A stretch of 64,000 nucleotides of DNA. It comes from Cydia pomonella (Eukaryota > Arthropoda > Insecta > Lepidoptera > Tortricidae). The position numbers and the translations under genes were made by a program. The stretch's first letter is position 1. Every line of letters begins with the position of its first letter. The DNA lies in NCBI RefSeq assembly GCF_033807575.1, contig NC_084724.1, positions 10,965,228 through 11,029,227 of the forward strand. Direction: 5' to 3'. Below, one piece after another: positions 1-10,260 of this stretch. The notes under the pieces were generated by a model that saw nothing but the letters and a program-made list of their open reading frames with translations, was not told the origin of the DNA and did no database searches.

Positions 1-34
1 CGATCACTAGGAGCGCTATGAGGATCGCGCGCAT
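1..34 (-). other. Partial duplicate of the DPP-like transmembrane exon
   Basis: Bases 3-26 repeat 224-247 exactly (24 bases), including synonymous sites. On the minus strand this piece reads ATG (34-32), then codons for M-R-A-I-L-I-A-L-L-V-I, in the same frame as the ILIALLVI stretch of the exon at 81-288. An in-frame TGA lies just before the ATG. The copy runs off the left edge of the window. It could be an alternative exon with its own start codon, or simply a local duplication of exon sequence. Nothing here decides between these. Confidence 0.5.
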
Positions 35-80
35 ATTTCAAAACTTCAACAACAATTAGTCTTCATCTTCATTGACTTAC

Positions 81-288
81 CTGACAGCCAAGTCCCATTG
101 AACGGCTTGTAATGTTCCTGCAACAGTTCATGCAGTGCAGGCCGACGCCCGCGCACCCTTCCACCATCACCAGCTGGCGTTAGTAGCGCGATACTGAACA
201 CGATCAGGCCCAGGACTGCTGCTATCACTAGGAGCGCTATGAGGATCCCGCGCCAGTTGCGTTGGGTCGGCGTTGCCGCTGCTAGCTC
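81..288 (-). CDS. Dipeptidyl-peptidase-like membrane protein (DPP6/DPP10 type), one internal exon
   Basis: This is a 208-base exon. It has an acceptor (minus strand TTTTGTCCCCAG, AG at 290-289) and a donor (G|GTAAGT, GT at 80-79). The frame is open throughout and encodes 69 residues plus one base of the next codon. It begins ELAAATPTQRNWRGI, a short cytoplasmic tail with the QRNW motif seen just before the membrane in DPP6/DPP10 proteins. A hydrophobic segment of about 21 residues follows (roughly residues 15-37, ILIALLVIAAVLGLIVFSIA), then LLTP, a basic RVRGRRP stretch and an FNGTW sequon at the start of the ectodomain. Family knowledge: these are type II membrane proteins with a beta-propeller and an S9 hydrolase fold. 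DPP6/DPP10 are usually catalytically inactive and act as auxiliary subunits of Kv4 (Shal) potassium channels. The catalytic domain lies outside the window, so activity cannot be judged. The gene reads leftward and its 5' exons should lie further right. Confidence 0.85.
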
Positions 289-358
289 CTGGGGACAAAA
301 ACATGGAAGAATTTAAGTTTATGGGCATTTTCACAAAAAAGTGTACCATGCAAAAGTG

Positions 359-600
359 TAATGGCTGGTTTGAGTATATGTTTGAAAGCAGCAAAAAATA
401 ATGAGCACGTGTTTTGTTATATCGGCTAAAACTAATTTTTTCCTAAAAAAATCGACATTCGAAGTTTTATAATATCTTATCACTATAGTTACACATAAAG
501 ACGGGTGTTTTTTTAGGAAAACTTGAGTTTAAGCAGATATAACAAAACACGTGTACATTATTTTTTCCTGCTCTCAAACATATACTCAAACAAGCCATTA
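359..600. mobile_element. Fold-back MITE, 242 bp
   Basis: Two arms of about 90 bases are inverted copies of each other. The left begins TAATGGCTGGTTTGAG and the right ends CTCAAACAAGCCATTA. Both contain ATATGTTTGA, an ACGTGTTTTGTTATATC core and a TTTTCCTAAAAAA inner segment. About 50 bases separate the arms. There is no coding capacity and no clear target-site duplication. Confidence 0.8.
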
Positions 601-1030
601 ACTAGCAAGTTGCTTGAGCATCACTTTCTATAGGAGTTAGAAGATTTAGTAACTTTTTAGTACTTTGGAGGACAATTTCTCCCAATAGGTTGAGTTTGGG
701 CAGCTAAAAAAAAATACGTGTCCGTTATTTTAGACTACTCTATAACATATATCAAAATGAATCAAATCGGAGTCGGACAGTTCGGTACCCTTCCTTGTGA
801 GTCTTAAGATATAATCTCAAATTGTCGACGTAACTTGGCATGCGGCCACGTTGTCCTTAAGGTGCCGTAGATATAGAAAGGAAAATGTTTTTGAAAATTC
901 GTACCGCTTTTTTAAATCACGTAACGGTTGCCAGGTTGTAAAAAATATAATGAGCAATCTTGAGGATTTTCTCTAGTGACTTCAGGATTCGAATCCTGAA
1001 TCTTTGGCTCTGTTCGATATAAAAAAAAAA
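601..1030. other. Non-coding stretch with a 20-bp perfect palindrome
   Basis: The only structured element seen is the exact 20-base palindrome TTCAGGATTCGAATCCTGAA at 981-1000. Its centre resembles a pol III B box (GATTCGAATCC), but no A box or tRNA-like body precedes it. The rest is unrecognised AT-rich DNA. Confidence 0.5.
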
Positions 1031-1280
1031 CACGAACATAGGTCTACAACGCACTGTAAAGTTTTGAAACTATTACCCACAAAAGCTAAAAATATTAAAA
1101 TTGCTTCTAAAAATGTGTTATTATATTTTTGAGGGAACTCATCGGTTACTTTGTTTTTGTTAAAACTTACAAAAAATTAAAACTCAAAAACATGATATCC
1201 GCGGCCCCGAACACGCTAATTCATCTCGCTTATGCTTAAGCTCAGTGAGATTGAAATAACACGAAACTACGGGGCCTTAA
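1031..1280. repeat. Dispersed repeat, copy 1 (copy 2 at 60913-61222)
   Basis: Both copies share an ordered series of blocks: CGAACATAGGTCTA, CACAAAAGCTAAAA, TTTTTGAGGGAA, a TTTTTAAAACT-like run, CCGAGCACGC/CCGAACACGC, CATCTCGCT, then AATAACACGAA and ACGGGGCCTTAA at the end. They diverge heavily in AT-rich parts. No open frame is conserved. The class of element is not evident. Confidence 0.65.
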
Positions 1281-1791
1281 TGGACATTAAGCTACTACAT
1301 TTTAAGTGAGCGTTAAAAAAATACGGTTTTGTTAAATAATTTGTGCGAGGATTAACGAAACTTTTACACATTCATCTTCCTAAATCGACATATACAGCGT
1401 AGTCAGATCCGATCCCAGTTGTCTTTCGCTTATCACCCCCGTGGCCAGCACCGATTGATCAATTAGGCAGGAAAAAAGCCAATAACTCCTGTCCAGGGCA
1501 CTCCGGGGTGCCGAGGGACTACGATTTATTAGTCCTTTGGGCAGTCAGAGACTGTGCACGCAAAGGTCTGATGCAACATTTAGAAATAAGAACACAGTGC
1601 AATACCAATACAATATGATGTAGCGCGTTACGCTTTCACACACACTGGAGTGAGCGAGTGTACACAACCAATCAGTTTTCAATATAATCTCGGTTCGTTA
1701 ATAATATATGATGGAAAAAAGCCTATGGAGTTCGCGATGGTAGCAAAAACTCAACGATAATTCAAACATGACGAAAGCAAGGTCAGATTTA
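1281..1791. other. Unrecognised stretch
   Basis: A moderately GC-rich part (about 1400-1560, with repeated CCGGGGTGCC-like runs) is flanked by AT-rich DNA. No open frame, splice-flanked exon or repeat partner was seen in the window. Confidence 0.4.
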
Positions 1792-1943
1792 AGGTGCCGT
1801 TCGGATTTAGACTGAACCAGGATTATTACAGGAAATGTCTAAAAAAGTCATTTTATAGAGAAATTTATATGAAATTTGACTTTTTCCGTAGTAATGCAGT
1901 CGACTTCAGCAGTATTGGTGCAGTCTGAATCCAAACGTCACCT
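1792..1943. mobile_element. Short MITE with GTAATGCAG core, 152 bp
   Basis: The termini are imperfect inverted repeats: left AGGTGCCGTTCGGATTTAGA, right end complementary to AGGTGACGTTTGGATTCAGA. The interior holds AGTAATGCAGTCGAC and CAGCAGTATTG, motifs repeated in the related DNA at 6389-6903 and 55660-55880. No coding capacity is seen. Confidence 0.6.
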
Positions 1944-3035
1944 GTATGCTGATAAGGTCTGACTCCGAACGTCACATTCAAGGAGAGATACAACAGGCCG
2001 GTTACAAAAATGTTTATGCTTTCTTATAACCTACTACAATTAATCCAGTAACTTTGTCACCTTTTGTAATGGGGTTCGTTTGTATCAAATCCGGTAGTTC
2101 TGAATGTTTGCAGACTTGTTTATGATGTTGGCTCAATGAATAATTTTTGTGACCTCGAGCGCCGAACGCAACTTTATCAAAAAACGAAATTTTCGTATTT
2201 CTTTTTGATTTGGGCGATTATAACCCTAAAGGACTAGCTTTTGGTATTACCTTCTCGAGGCGTTTTTTAAAGCAGACTAAGTTTGCTACAGTAGGAGACT
2301 AGAACTGTCCCTGTAGACCTAATAGTTTCCGAGATAAAGCCTGAACCGTCATAAAGTCACTGTATTAAATCTAGACTAAAATTTCCAAGAGTTAAGTGTC
2401 ACTACCCTTGAATAGGTATAAAAGCTGTGGGCACAACTTAAGGTGATTAGCGGTAAAATGGGCAATAATTGAAGTAGTTAAACTTCCATTCATTGGTTTG
2501 TGCCAAGGATATTCATTTGTCCTATTCATTGAAATTCTCGTTGCTGAATAAAAAAGACTAAAAGGATTTCAGTTTGAGGGAGTTTTTCTTTGACACTAAT
2601 AGGAGTTGTAGCAGGCTGTTTTCATGGCAATCATTGATAGTGATCTTTTTTGCAGCCTTTCTGCAGTTCCCTAATAATATTATAAATGCAGTAGTTCTGT
2701 ACCTCGCTTTCAACTCGCTCGCAAATCGCCAGTGTATAGGGCCCTTAAGAATGTCGTGGGAATGCCGCTGGGACAGTAACCTGCAACTACAACTCCAGCG
2801 AATTGGGCTAAATGGATGCAACAAGCGATCGACGGCCCGCCTGTTCCCAATTGGGCGTCCCTTCTCTATATCTACATCTAATTTTACGTCCACGTCCTTT
2901 CCTAACTTGTCCTGGGTCTCGATTGTCATATCTAATCGCACACGTATCTACAGTCGGAACAGATTGCGGCGAGGTCCTCATCGTATTCTCATCGGTTGAG
3001 CGGACTAGTCGATTTCTTGGGATAATTAGTATATC
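1944..3035. other. Unrecognised stretch
   Basis: The longest open frame is 2574-2999 (+), predicted at 141 residues and overlapped by a 127-residue frame on the other strand at 2558-2941. Neither shows a motif, a conserved domain, flanking splice sites or a promoter. Simultaneous openness on both strands points to chance rather than a gene. Confidence 0.45.
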
Positions 3036-3039
3036 GTGG

Positions 3040-3120
3040 TCATATAAAAAAAAACAACTGTGCCTAGAGCAGGGATCGAATCAGCGTTTTCGGCATTCGC
3101 GGTAGATGCCATAACCTCAC
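3040..3120 (-). mobile_element. tRNA-derived SINE fragment
   Basis: On the minus strand the piece reads GAGGTTATGGCATCTACC, then a spacer, then a B box GATTCGATCCC (complement of 3072-3082), followed by a T-rich run. The spacing is tRNA-like, but the acceptor and anticodon stems do not pair well, so it is a SINE head rather than a working tRNA. Confidence 0.5.
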
Positions 3121-4300
3121 ACAACAATACAACAGACCAACACGACAACAGAGGTCCCTCCTCCTCCCATTTATTCAATCAGAAAATTAGGCTTTTGATG
3201 TTGGGTCTGATCACACGAGAGAAATCTAAGTCTTGTATGAATCTCGTACTATGCGAGGCATATACTGGTTACGTACCCTAATGGCCTCTCTAAACGTTAC
3301 CGTCTGCAGCATTTGATCGATTGATTTAATTCGTTACTCTTACTTAGCCCGCAATTACCTTAAATCGCATTCCATTTGTTTCAAGTTCTGTGTTCTAAAG
3401 CGAGCATGCCTAAACTCGGCAAGTGATGGCAGTGACAGCCCTCCTAATTGATGTGTCGCGCGAGTCCGTGCGTACTTGGAATACTAATTGTGGTTGATTG
3501 CACTAGTGCTGGACGTTAGACGGTATACACGTTGAAGGGGTTAGAGGCGGACCACGCTAAGTTTTCATGCCAAGTGCTACGTCAAGTGTGGAGGTTATAG
3601 GGGTATGCGTTCTTACTGACGATTTTTAGCAAAGTTCTGACCACGCTAGTTAGAGTTTACCTACCGCAGTCGCGAAGCAGTTTCGGGTCACCGGCCGTTT
3701 AAGAGCTAGGGTGCCACAAACAGACACACAGAACGTCACACATACATAGTGGTCACACTTATAACACCCCTCTTTCTGCGTCGGGTTTTAAAACATTACA
3801 ATTCTCTCATAACTTAGACCAACAATGCATTCGAGTGTTCATTACTTAGTGGTCTCAAAGACGTCTCGAGCCTCTCCAGGTCTTTGTTGGCGACAAACCC
3901 CTCGAGCGGCGAACGGGTTAAAGAGGCCAGAGGTGTTCTTGAGAAGTTCCGCTTTGTGACGATTTGAATGGCTTTTATGAGAGTTCATGTTTGGATGACT
4001 AGGTGTACCCTATACCTACTGTTCATACTCTATTGGGTATGGTTGAAATTACCTTTGGATTTCATCTTTATATAATGAAAATATCACATTTATATAATGT
4101 AACTGTCAGTGCAGGTGTATCATCACGTACAGTCAGGGACTTTAATTGATGAACCATGTAGGGTTTACTTTACATTGGACATTTCATGCCGTTAGTATTG
4201 ATAACCAAATCAGCTTGAATCCTAAAAGTCCGTGACTGTACCGGGGGCTTATTTGACCTACCTGAGGGACATCATGTGACGCAGTCATACTATAATAGTC
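3121..4300. repeat. Mostly unrecognised, with a dispersed-repeat tail at 3695-3795
   Basis: The 3695-3795 part reads CCGTTTAAGAGCTAGGGTGC, then ACAGACACACAG, ATAACACCCCTC and GCGTCGG. This tail recurs widely in Lepidoptera and has a partner at about 10200-10250 (CCGTTTAAGAGCTACGGCG, ACAGATAGACAGACAC). The remainder holds no open frame of note. A short direct repeat ACATTTATATAATG sits near 4060-4100. Confidence 0.45.
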
Positions 4301-4309
4301 ACCATATGT

Positions 4310-4412
4310 TTGTTTGTTTGTTTAAACTTTATTGCACAAATTTACAAAAAGAGTACAAATGGCGGACTTAACGCCTTGAAGCATTCTCTACCAGTCAACC
4401 ATTGGGCTAAAT
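4310..4412 (-). mobile_element. LINE 3' tail, minus strand
   Basis: Read on the minus strand this gives TTGACTGGTAGAGAATGC, then TTAAGTCCGCC, TTTGTACT, then TGTGCAATAAAGTTTAAAC with a (CAAA)n tail. The same 3' end occurs in plus orientation at 31367-31470 (GATGACTGGTAGAGAATGC, TGTGCAATAAAGTTTGAAC). The AATAAA-like signal followed by a simple repeat is typical of 5'-truncated non-LTR elements. No protein-coding part remains. Confidence 0.75.
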
Positions 4413-5410
4413 AGAAATAGTTTGGTGCAGGATTGTAAAGAGTTGATATGGAAATAGACACAAGTTGGACATACGCACGGGAAGAGACGCGCGGGCGGCG
4501 GACAGAGCGCGACGTAATCGCGGTAAGCCGCAAGCGCAGCGCGGCACACACTCGGCTTCACATACTCCACCGGCAACGGACGAATACCGTATTAGTTTTT
4601 TATAATTGTTTGGCTGGGATTTATTTGTAATTAAGGCGGAATAAACCAGCCTATTTTTATACAGTCCGCGTTATTATTTCTACGTCCAGTAGGACTCTAA
4701 CACAAGTCGAGACTACTATGATACTATACTTACACAAATATATATTTTAAATATACCTACATATATACATATTCAATATATATAAATAAATATACATATA
4801 TAATAATTATGTACCTAAGTATATGGCCACTCTTCTAAGCGAACTATCTATGATCTCCCATCCCATGATGTTTGTAGACGTGTTTACCCTCGAAAAATTA
4901 CAGATTCCAATATTCTGGGTAAATTCGTGGACGATCAGACATACAAACTGAAGGAATTCGGTGAACTACAGAATCCTAATGGTGTACAGTTTTCATTAAG
5001 TACCTAACTTAATGAAAACCGTACCTATCTGAAAGCACATTTTAAAATCCATCTATCTTAAAACCACTTATTATTTAAGTAAGCAAACGTCCACTTTAAA
5101 AAGTAATCCTTGATGATTGATAGCTACGAAGAAATTCTCATTAACAGGTTGAAATTCAGAAGATATACAAAAATTTTAACGTTATAAGTCTTATTTGTCT
5201 CCAGTTAATTAAATGAATTTCATGTATTTTAATTACTGAATCAGAATAGCTACTGAATAAATAAACCTAACACAATTCAAGACATAAAATATAAACACAA
5301 CTGCGATGGAAGCCGTGCAAGTTAAACAACGGTGTGGAATGTGGTTACACAAAATAAATATTACAATTTCAGTTCACAGAGTGGCGGAATCTGGTATAGT
5401 CCTTGAGTGG
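4413..5410. other. AT-rich non-coding stretch
   Basis: 4735-4815 is an imperfect AT microsatellite (ATATAT/ATATTC runs). A short inverted pair, GTACAGTTTTCATTAAGT and ACTTAATGAAAACCGTAC, lies near 4983-5023. No gene is seen. A GC-rich island at 4470-4560 opens several frames, but none has a recognisable motif. Confidence 0.45.
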
Positions 5411-6022
5411 TCGTGTCATTCGCGACGGCGCGTGCCTGACTTATAATTTCATGTTATAAAAGGTTAGATTTGACAAATCTGTGCGTCATCGTGGATGACA
5501 CGAACTATATACTTATGTTTATGTCAGACATTTTTCATTATTATCAATGCATTTTAGATAGGCCTGAGGGTCGGTTGAGTCGGGGATAATAAGAACAAGA
5601 CACCGACAGCTTTTGTGTGTAATCATTTTTCTATTAAGTAACGTCAGTCACATAAATACCGGATCCCTTTGTTTGGCATAATTATTGAAAGTGATAATGT
5701 AATGATAGTCATATTATCATTAGTCATAAATCTGAAACCGTTAACTTTTCTGGATTTTCCTTAAGTTATCTTATATATATGTTGGGTTTGTTTTGTGGCA
5801 ATCCTGAAAAATTACGCGTTTTTGAGAAAAACCAAATTATGGCTAAATGCGGACTAACAATATGTATAGTAATGCATTTTTACTTAAAACTTTATGGTAA
5901 AAAATAGAGACACCATACATACATATATAGTTCGTGTCATCCACGATGACGCACAGATTTCTCAAATCTAACCTTTAATAACATGACATTACGAATCAAA
6001 CGCATCTTCGTGAATGACATGA
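5411..6022. mobile_element. Fold-back MITE, 612 bp, with related copies elsewhere
   Basis: Arms at 5411-5510 and 5925-6022 are inverted copies. Both carry AAGGTTAGATTTGA, ATCTGTGCGTCATCGTGGAT and GACACGAACTATAT. The interior (about 5655-5880: GGATCCCTTTGT, CATATTATCATTAGTCATAA, TTACGCGTTT, GAGAAAAAC) recurs at 37188-37740, where a LINE end has landed inside it. A single arm recurs at 42187-42290. No open frame is seen. Confidence 0.8.
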
Positions 6023-6388
6023 TATACCTACTAAACGGTTACTAAAACATACATGTTTAACAAAAATATTATATCGAAAATACTACAAGTCAGCACTTAA
6101 ATATCTTGTCTTGAAATTAAAAATGAAACATGTGTCGCAGGCATATGTTTTTGGGCACGTGGAATGATACTTGCCCGGGATAACGGCTTGAGGAAAACGA
6201 TGTAGACGTAATTGCCATACTAATAATTTACCCGTTCTTTTATGAAACCCAACGCAAATAAAAAGTCCGTCTAAAATTCCGGTTCATGCGAAAAGGTCGT
6301 ATAAGTAGACACGTGTAGACAAAAGTATCTTTTGTTCCTAAGATACTGTATTTTTTTCCTTAGTTGTAACTTATATCGGTTATAAGGT
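6023..6388. other. No feature seen
   Basis: AT-rich DNA without a recognisable repeat partner or open frame. Confidence 0.4.
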
Positions 6389-6903
6389 AGGTACCGTTCG
6401 GATACAACCGATGGATTCAGAATGTCGCGCTGCAGGCGAATGCATTACTGCAGGAAACTTAATATGTAATATAAATTTCTCGATAAAATTACCTTTTTGC
6501 ATTGACATAAGGACGTCCTAACGGGCAATAAGAATGGGGCCAGTACAGCGGCGTCACGCACATGAATTCGAACCAATCGTGCAGTCTAACGCCACAATGC
6601 GATTGGTTGATGAGTTCGCATCAGGCGCGCTACACGATTCGAATTGGTCGCAACTACACGATTGTCTCGAATTCGTGAGTAAGGCCTGTCTTTAGATATA
6701 TGTCAATGCCTTTTTGACATTTCCTGCAGTAATGTAGTCGACTGCAGTAGTATTGTAGCGCGATGTTACTGCCGACTACGGAATATGTCAAAATCGATGT
6801 CGCTGCCCGGATTTTTGACATTTGTTGCAGTAATGCAGTCGGCAGCAATGTTGCCCTCCAATTCCGCTGCAATCCTGGTTCAGTTTGAACCTGAATGGTA
6901 CCT
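6389..6903. mobile_element. Composite MITE region with GTAATGCAG motifs
   Basis: The left edge reads AGGTACCGTTCGGATAC and the right edge is complementary to AGGTACCATTCAGGTTC, suggesting one outer element. Inside are repeated GCAGTAATGTAGTCG and GCAGTAATGCAGTCGG units. A separate small inverted pair also lies inside: CATGAATTCGAACCAATCG near 6562-6580 against GATTCGAATTGGTCG near 6636-6650. Boundaries of the inner element are unclear. Confidence 0.5.
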
Positions 6904-6908
6904 ATAAT

Positions 6909-7136
6909 CAAAGAGAATTTGTAATACTGGTGGAATGACAGAGAAAATTTTTAGAGCGCCATTTGACTTTGATCCTTATTCATTTACAGATATGTGTTAA
7001 ATTTGTTAAATATCAAAAAGTGGCGCCATCTAATAGGTCAAAGGTATGGCGATGGCTTTAGCCGATGCCCGGTAAGATGGCGCCACTTTTTTATATTTAA
7101 CAAATTTAACACATATCAGTGAATGAATAAGGATCG
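6909..7136. mobile_element. CAAAGAG-family fold-back MITE, truncated copy
   Basis: It begins CAAAGAGAATTTG and contains the family core: GCCATTTGACTTTGATCC, ATATGTGTTAAATTTGTTAA, AGTGGCGCCA. The core is repeated inverted further right (TTAACAAATTTAACACATAT, GAATAAGGATC). The right terminal arm is missing. Full copies lie at 12599-13026 and 15647-15932. Confidence 0.8.
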
Positions 7137-7662
7137 TTTCCGATGTACTTTTGTCACACCACGGTTGATAACTTTCGGGAACATTATAGTCAAAAATATA
7201 GGACAAAATATTACGATAAAAGGGTTGCGTGTTTGACTACAGAACTCTGAAACCATCATCTGTCTTCATTTAACGCGTGACAGCGCGGTCTGAAAGACGC
7301 GTCAAGTACACTTTAATACTAAAGCGAGTTAAGTCATGAAAGGCAATGCTTTTTACAATCCTATACCGACGTATTAAAGATGAAATTCTTTTGTCGTCTA
7401 TGCGGTTACTTACTACACTTTAGGTTTGTAAAGATTAATGGAAATCAACTGATGTTATGAAGTTTTTATTTTAAACTCTTTGCCGCCATGTTAGGGTTGC
7501 ATTTGGCATGTTTTTCCCGTATTGGCGTAGTCTATGCACTTGCCTTTTGCATGTTTAATTGTGTTGAAGAAAGCTCAATAAATTTCACAAGCTTTCTATA
7601 AGCTTGCAGCGTTCAGTCGTATAACGGGAAGTAGGTAAATATTAATCTTTGCAAGGCATTTT
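7137..7662. other. No feature seen
   Basis: AT-rich unique DNA. No open frame or repeat partner was identified. Confidence 0.4.
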
Positions 7663-8048
7663 CATAGAGAAATAAGAAGTAATAGAGTGCTCACTCCATA
7701 CATCAGTTTTGGTACCAAAATGATTATTATATTCGCAGTCGATATCTAGCATCGAGTAGCGGAACTCTCAGTACTGCTACTCGACAATAGAATCGCGGCA
7801 AACAAAAAGTCTAATGCTCAACGATTTTCAGCTAATATTATAACCAGAGTAAGTGTAGGAGTTGAAAATAGATTTCCAGTTACTCTGGTTGTAATATTAG
7901 CTTTTTGTTTGTCGCGATATCTATTGTCGAGTAGCAGATCTGAGAGTTCCGCTACTCGATGCTAGATGTCGACTGCGAATATAATAATCATTTTGGTACC
8001 AAAACTGAGGTATGGAGTGAGCACTCTATTACTTTTTATTTCTCTATG
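7663..8048. mobile_element. Long palindromic MITE, 386 bp
   Basis: This is a nearly perfect palindrome from CATAGAGAAATAAGAAGT to the complementary ATTTCTCTATG. Shared inner blocks are AATAGAGTGCTCACTCCAT, TTTTGGTACCAAAA, ATTCGCAGTCGA, ACTCTCAG and GCTACTCGA. A short unpaired centre lies near 7850-7885. A deleted derivative with the same termini is at 57432-57506. High arm identity suggests a fairly recent insertion. An exact target-site duplication is not obvious. Confidence 0.85.
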
Positions 8049-8201
8049 ACATTTTTCATCACTTTCCTGTATCCCATTGAGCTACAGTAAGAAAATCAAG
8101 TACACCTACGAGTATCTTAAACAAAAGTAATCGTGGCATATTTTGTAATACAACAAAAAACCTACAAATAGCGGATTTACAGGTCGTTATGCGCCCATAA
8201 A
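8049..8201. other. Spacer between two palindromic MITEs
   Basis: No feature is seen in this short stretch. Confidence 0.4.
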
Positions 8202-8583
8202 TACATAGGTTACTAAATAAGTTTTGCAATATACAAATATGAAACAATGAGGTTACCTATCACAAATATTTTTTTTAAACTATATTTCCATAGACAATGT
8301 TTGGCCGGAGAACTATTACTTACTTTTTAAATTTACTTATTTAAAAAAATTAGATTTGAACTTTGAAAACGTCGGCTTGGGCTAAGGACGTTTTACGCAT
8401 ATTTTATACAATATTTTCATTCCATACAAAGTTTAGATTTTTTAATGAGTAAATTTAAAAATAAAGTACATGTTTTCCGGCCAATCATTGTCTATGGGAA
8501 TATAGTTTTTAAAAAATATTTGTGATAGGTAACCCCATTGTTTCATATTTGTATATTGCAAAACTTATTTAGTGGCCTATGTA
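8202..8583. mobile_element. Long fold-back MITE, 382 bp
   Basis: Arms of about 150 bases are inverted copies running from TACATAGG at the left to CCTATGTA at the right. Both hold ACTAAATAAGTTTTGCAAT, ACAAATATGAAACAATG, GGTTACCTATCACAAATATT and CATAGACAATG. The centre is about 80 AT-rich bases. No coding capacity is seen. Confidence 0.85.
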
Positions 8584-8820
8584 AGTTGATTTTTTTACGA
8601 ATGATATGATACGATATAATGTGATTATATATTTATCTCACAATATACAATTTCATTTAAAACTACGCGTGGCAAATTCTTAGGAATTTATATTGTGATC
8701 GTCAGTGTCTTTTATTTTATATAAATATAGAATATTTCATTCAATCACTAAAGTTTTTAAATTACAATTGTTTGTCAGCAGGTACGTAATAAAAAAAATA
8801 TCGTATGTTTTTCTTATTTA

Positions 8821-9057
8821 CACTGAAAAAAATAGATAGCCGAACTGGTTTTGTAACTTTACTAAATAACTAAACTACGGTTATAAGAAAATAAACTTTG
8901 CATAAATTTACAAACTTATTTTGTAGTGTATACCCAGTACCTGAACACTGATAGCCAAACACGGTTTTGTAACATATAACTCATAGTTCGCAAGTCCCAA
9001 TTTTTGTGTAAACAGTAACCAAAATTTGTTACAGTTATGCAAAAATTTCTTTCAGTG
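8821..9057. mobile_element. TA-flanked MITE with CACTGAAA termini, 237 bp
   Basis: Termini are CACTGAAAAAAAT and the complementary ATTTCTTTCAGTG, flanked on both sides by TA, as for Tc1/mariner-type insertions. The interior carries two imperfect copies of GATAGCC, then GGTTTTGTAAC. No open frame is seen. Confidence 0.55.
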
Positions 9058-9408
9058 TACACGTTTTACAAAATTAAAAATTAAAACTACTATTAATTCA
9101 CTAAATTACCATCTAAATGCTTATATGCTCATAGTTCTTAACGAGACGAGCCTGTAAAATGGAAGCATAATTGCTCGCACAACCTTCACAACTTAAATGA
9201 CTAGTTTTTGCTCAAGATCGGTGTCAAAAAACGCCGTCGAAGTGCCAAACCGGCCGGCAAATTGCCCCAGTTTCTCAAACTAGAGGGATCGAATAAAAGT
9301 TGTAAGCGAGCCGATATGAATTTTTCATTAAAAACTTTGTCGATGTCATGCCCTGGAAAGTTGTTCTATCACCGATTGTTTTTTTTTTTTCTCCGACGCA
9401 AAACGTGG
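9058..9408. other. No convincing feature
   Basis: An 82-residue open frame (9208-9456) runs into the LINE tail that follows and has no recognisable motif. Treated as chance. Confidence 0.35.
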
Positions 9409-9560
9409 GTTATTAGTAGTAGTAGTAAAACATTTATTGTACACAAAGAAACATAAAACAGGAAAAAATACACATCATTTGTACAAAGGCGAACTTATCC
9501 CTTTCGGGGATCTCTTCTAGTAAACCTTTGAGCAATTGGGAAGAATTGGAGAATGGTAGA
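9409..9560 (-). mobile_element. LINE 3' tail, minus strand
   Basis: On the minus strand this reads a GAGATCCCCGAAAGGGAT region, AAGTTCGCCTTTGTAC, a CCTGTTTTATGTTTC region and TTGTGTACAATAAATG, ending in (TAC)n. This is a common truncated non-LTR 3' end in Lepidoptera. The trinucleotide tail marks the 3' terminus. No coding part remains. Confidence 0.65.
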
Positions 9561-10260
9561 CATCCAAACGTACTAAACGCCAAAGAAGAAAATATTTAAT
9601 TTCCTAAAAGATAGGTAAACCTATGCGTCCTATAACCTTCAATATATAAATGAGATATGAAATAAAACAAATATGTAAACAGTCATATATAGTTATAATA
9701 TATGATACATTCTATACTATATAATACATATATACAACAACTATCTAACCGCACACATCTTTTTGATTAAGTTCCGTCCGAAAACCACTTTTTTTTTTAA
9801 TTCGCCTTTTGGTGTTATATGTTTGACGTCAATGTCTGTCTGTCTATGTGTGGTATCTTAGGTCTCTAAAAGAAGGACCGATTTCGATGCGGTTTTCTTA
9901 CGTGAAAGCGAGTTGCCTTACCGTGGTTCTTATGTATGTTTGATATTAAAAATCGATCCAGCAGTTTGAAGAGTCTTTTTCAAAATGGTGTAAAGAATTT
10001 TTGGCACAATATGGATTTATTTATTATAGCGGTGTGACGTGAAAGACCGTTAGGTCGATTGAACTAATTTTAATTACTTAGATGTATGTACAAGATAATT
10101 TATTAAATTAATCCTCTAAAGCAAAAAACGATTTTGATAAAACGTATTTAAAATTTACCGCAAAAAAATCTGACTTAAAATAAAAAAAAACATAACCAAA
10201 TCAGTTCATCCGTTTAAGAGCTACGGCGTCACAGATAGACAGACACTTGTCTTGTATTAA
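9561..10260 (+). repeat. Degenerate dispersed repeat (DNA of LINE-tail type)
   Basis: Parts at 9775-10020 (CGCCTTTTGGTGTTATATG, GGACCGATTTCGATGCGG, GAAAGCGAGTTGCC, GTGGTTCTTATGTATGTTTG) and 10160-10250 (CAGTTCATCCGTTTAAGAGC, GACAGACAC) match motifs that recur in lepidopteran genomes. There is no frame longer than about 60 codons. Boundaries are uncertain. Confidence 0.45.

Noticed and set aside
2574..2999. 141-residue plus-strand open frame, overlapped by a 127-residue minus-strand frame
   Set aside because: Both strands are open over the same interval, the products lack any motif or domain, and there are no splice sites or promoter signals. Chance is the simpler reading.
4448..4630. CpG-rich possible first exon
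   Set aside because: Three overlapping frames on both strands, none with motifs or a matching donor site.
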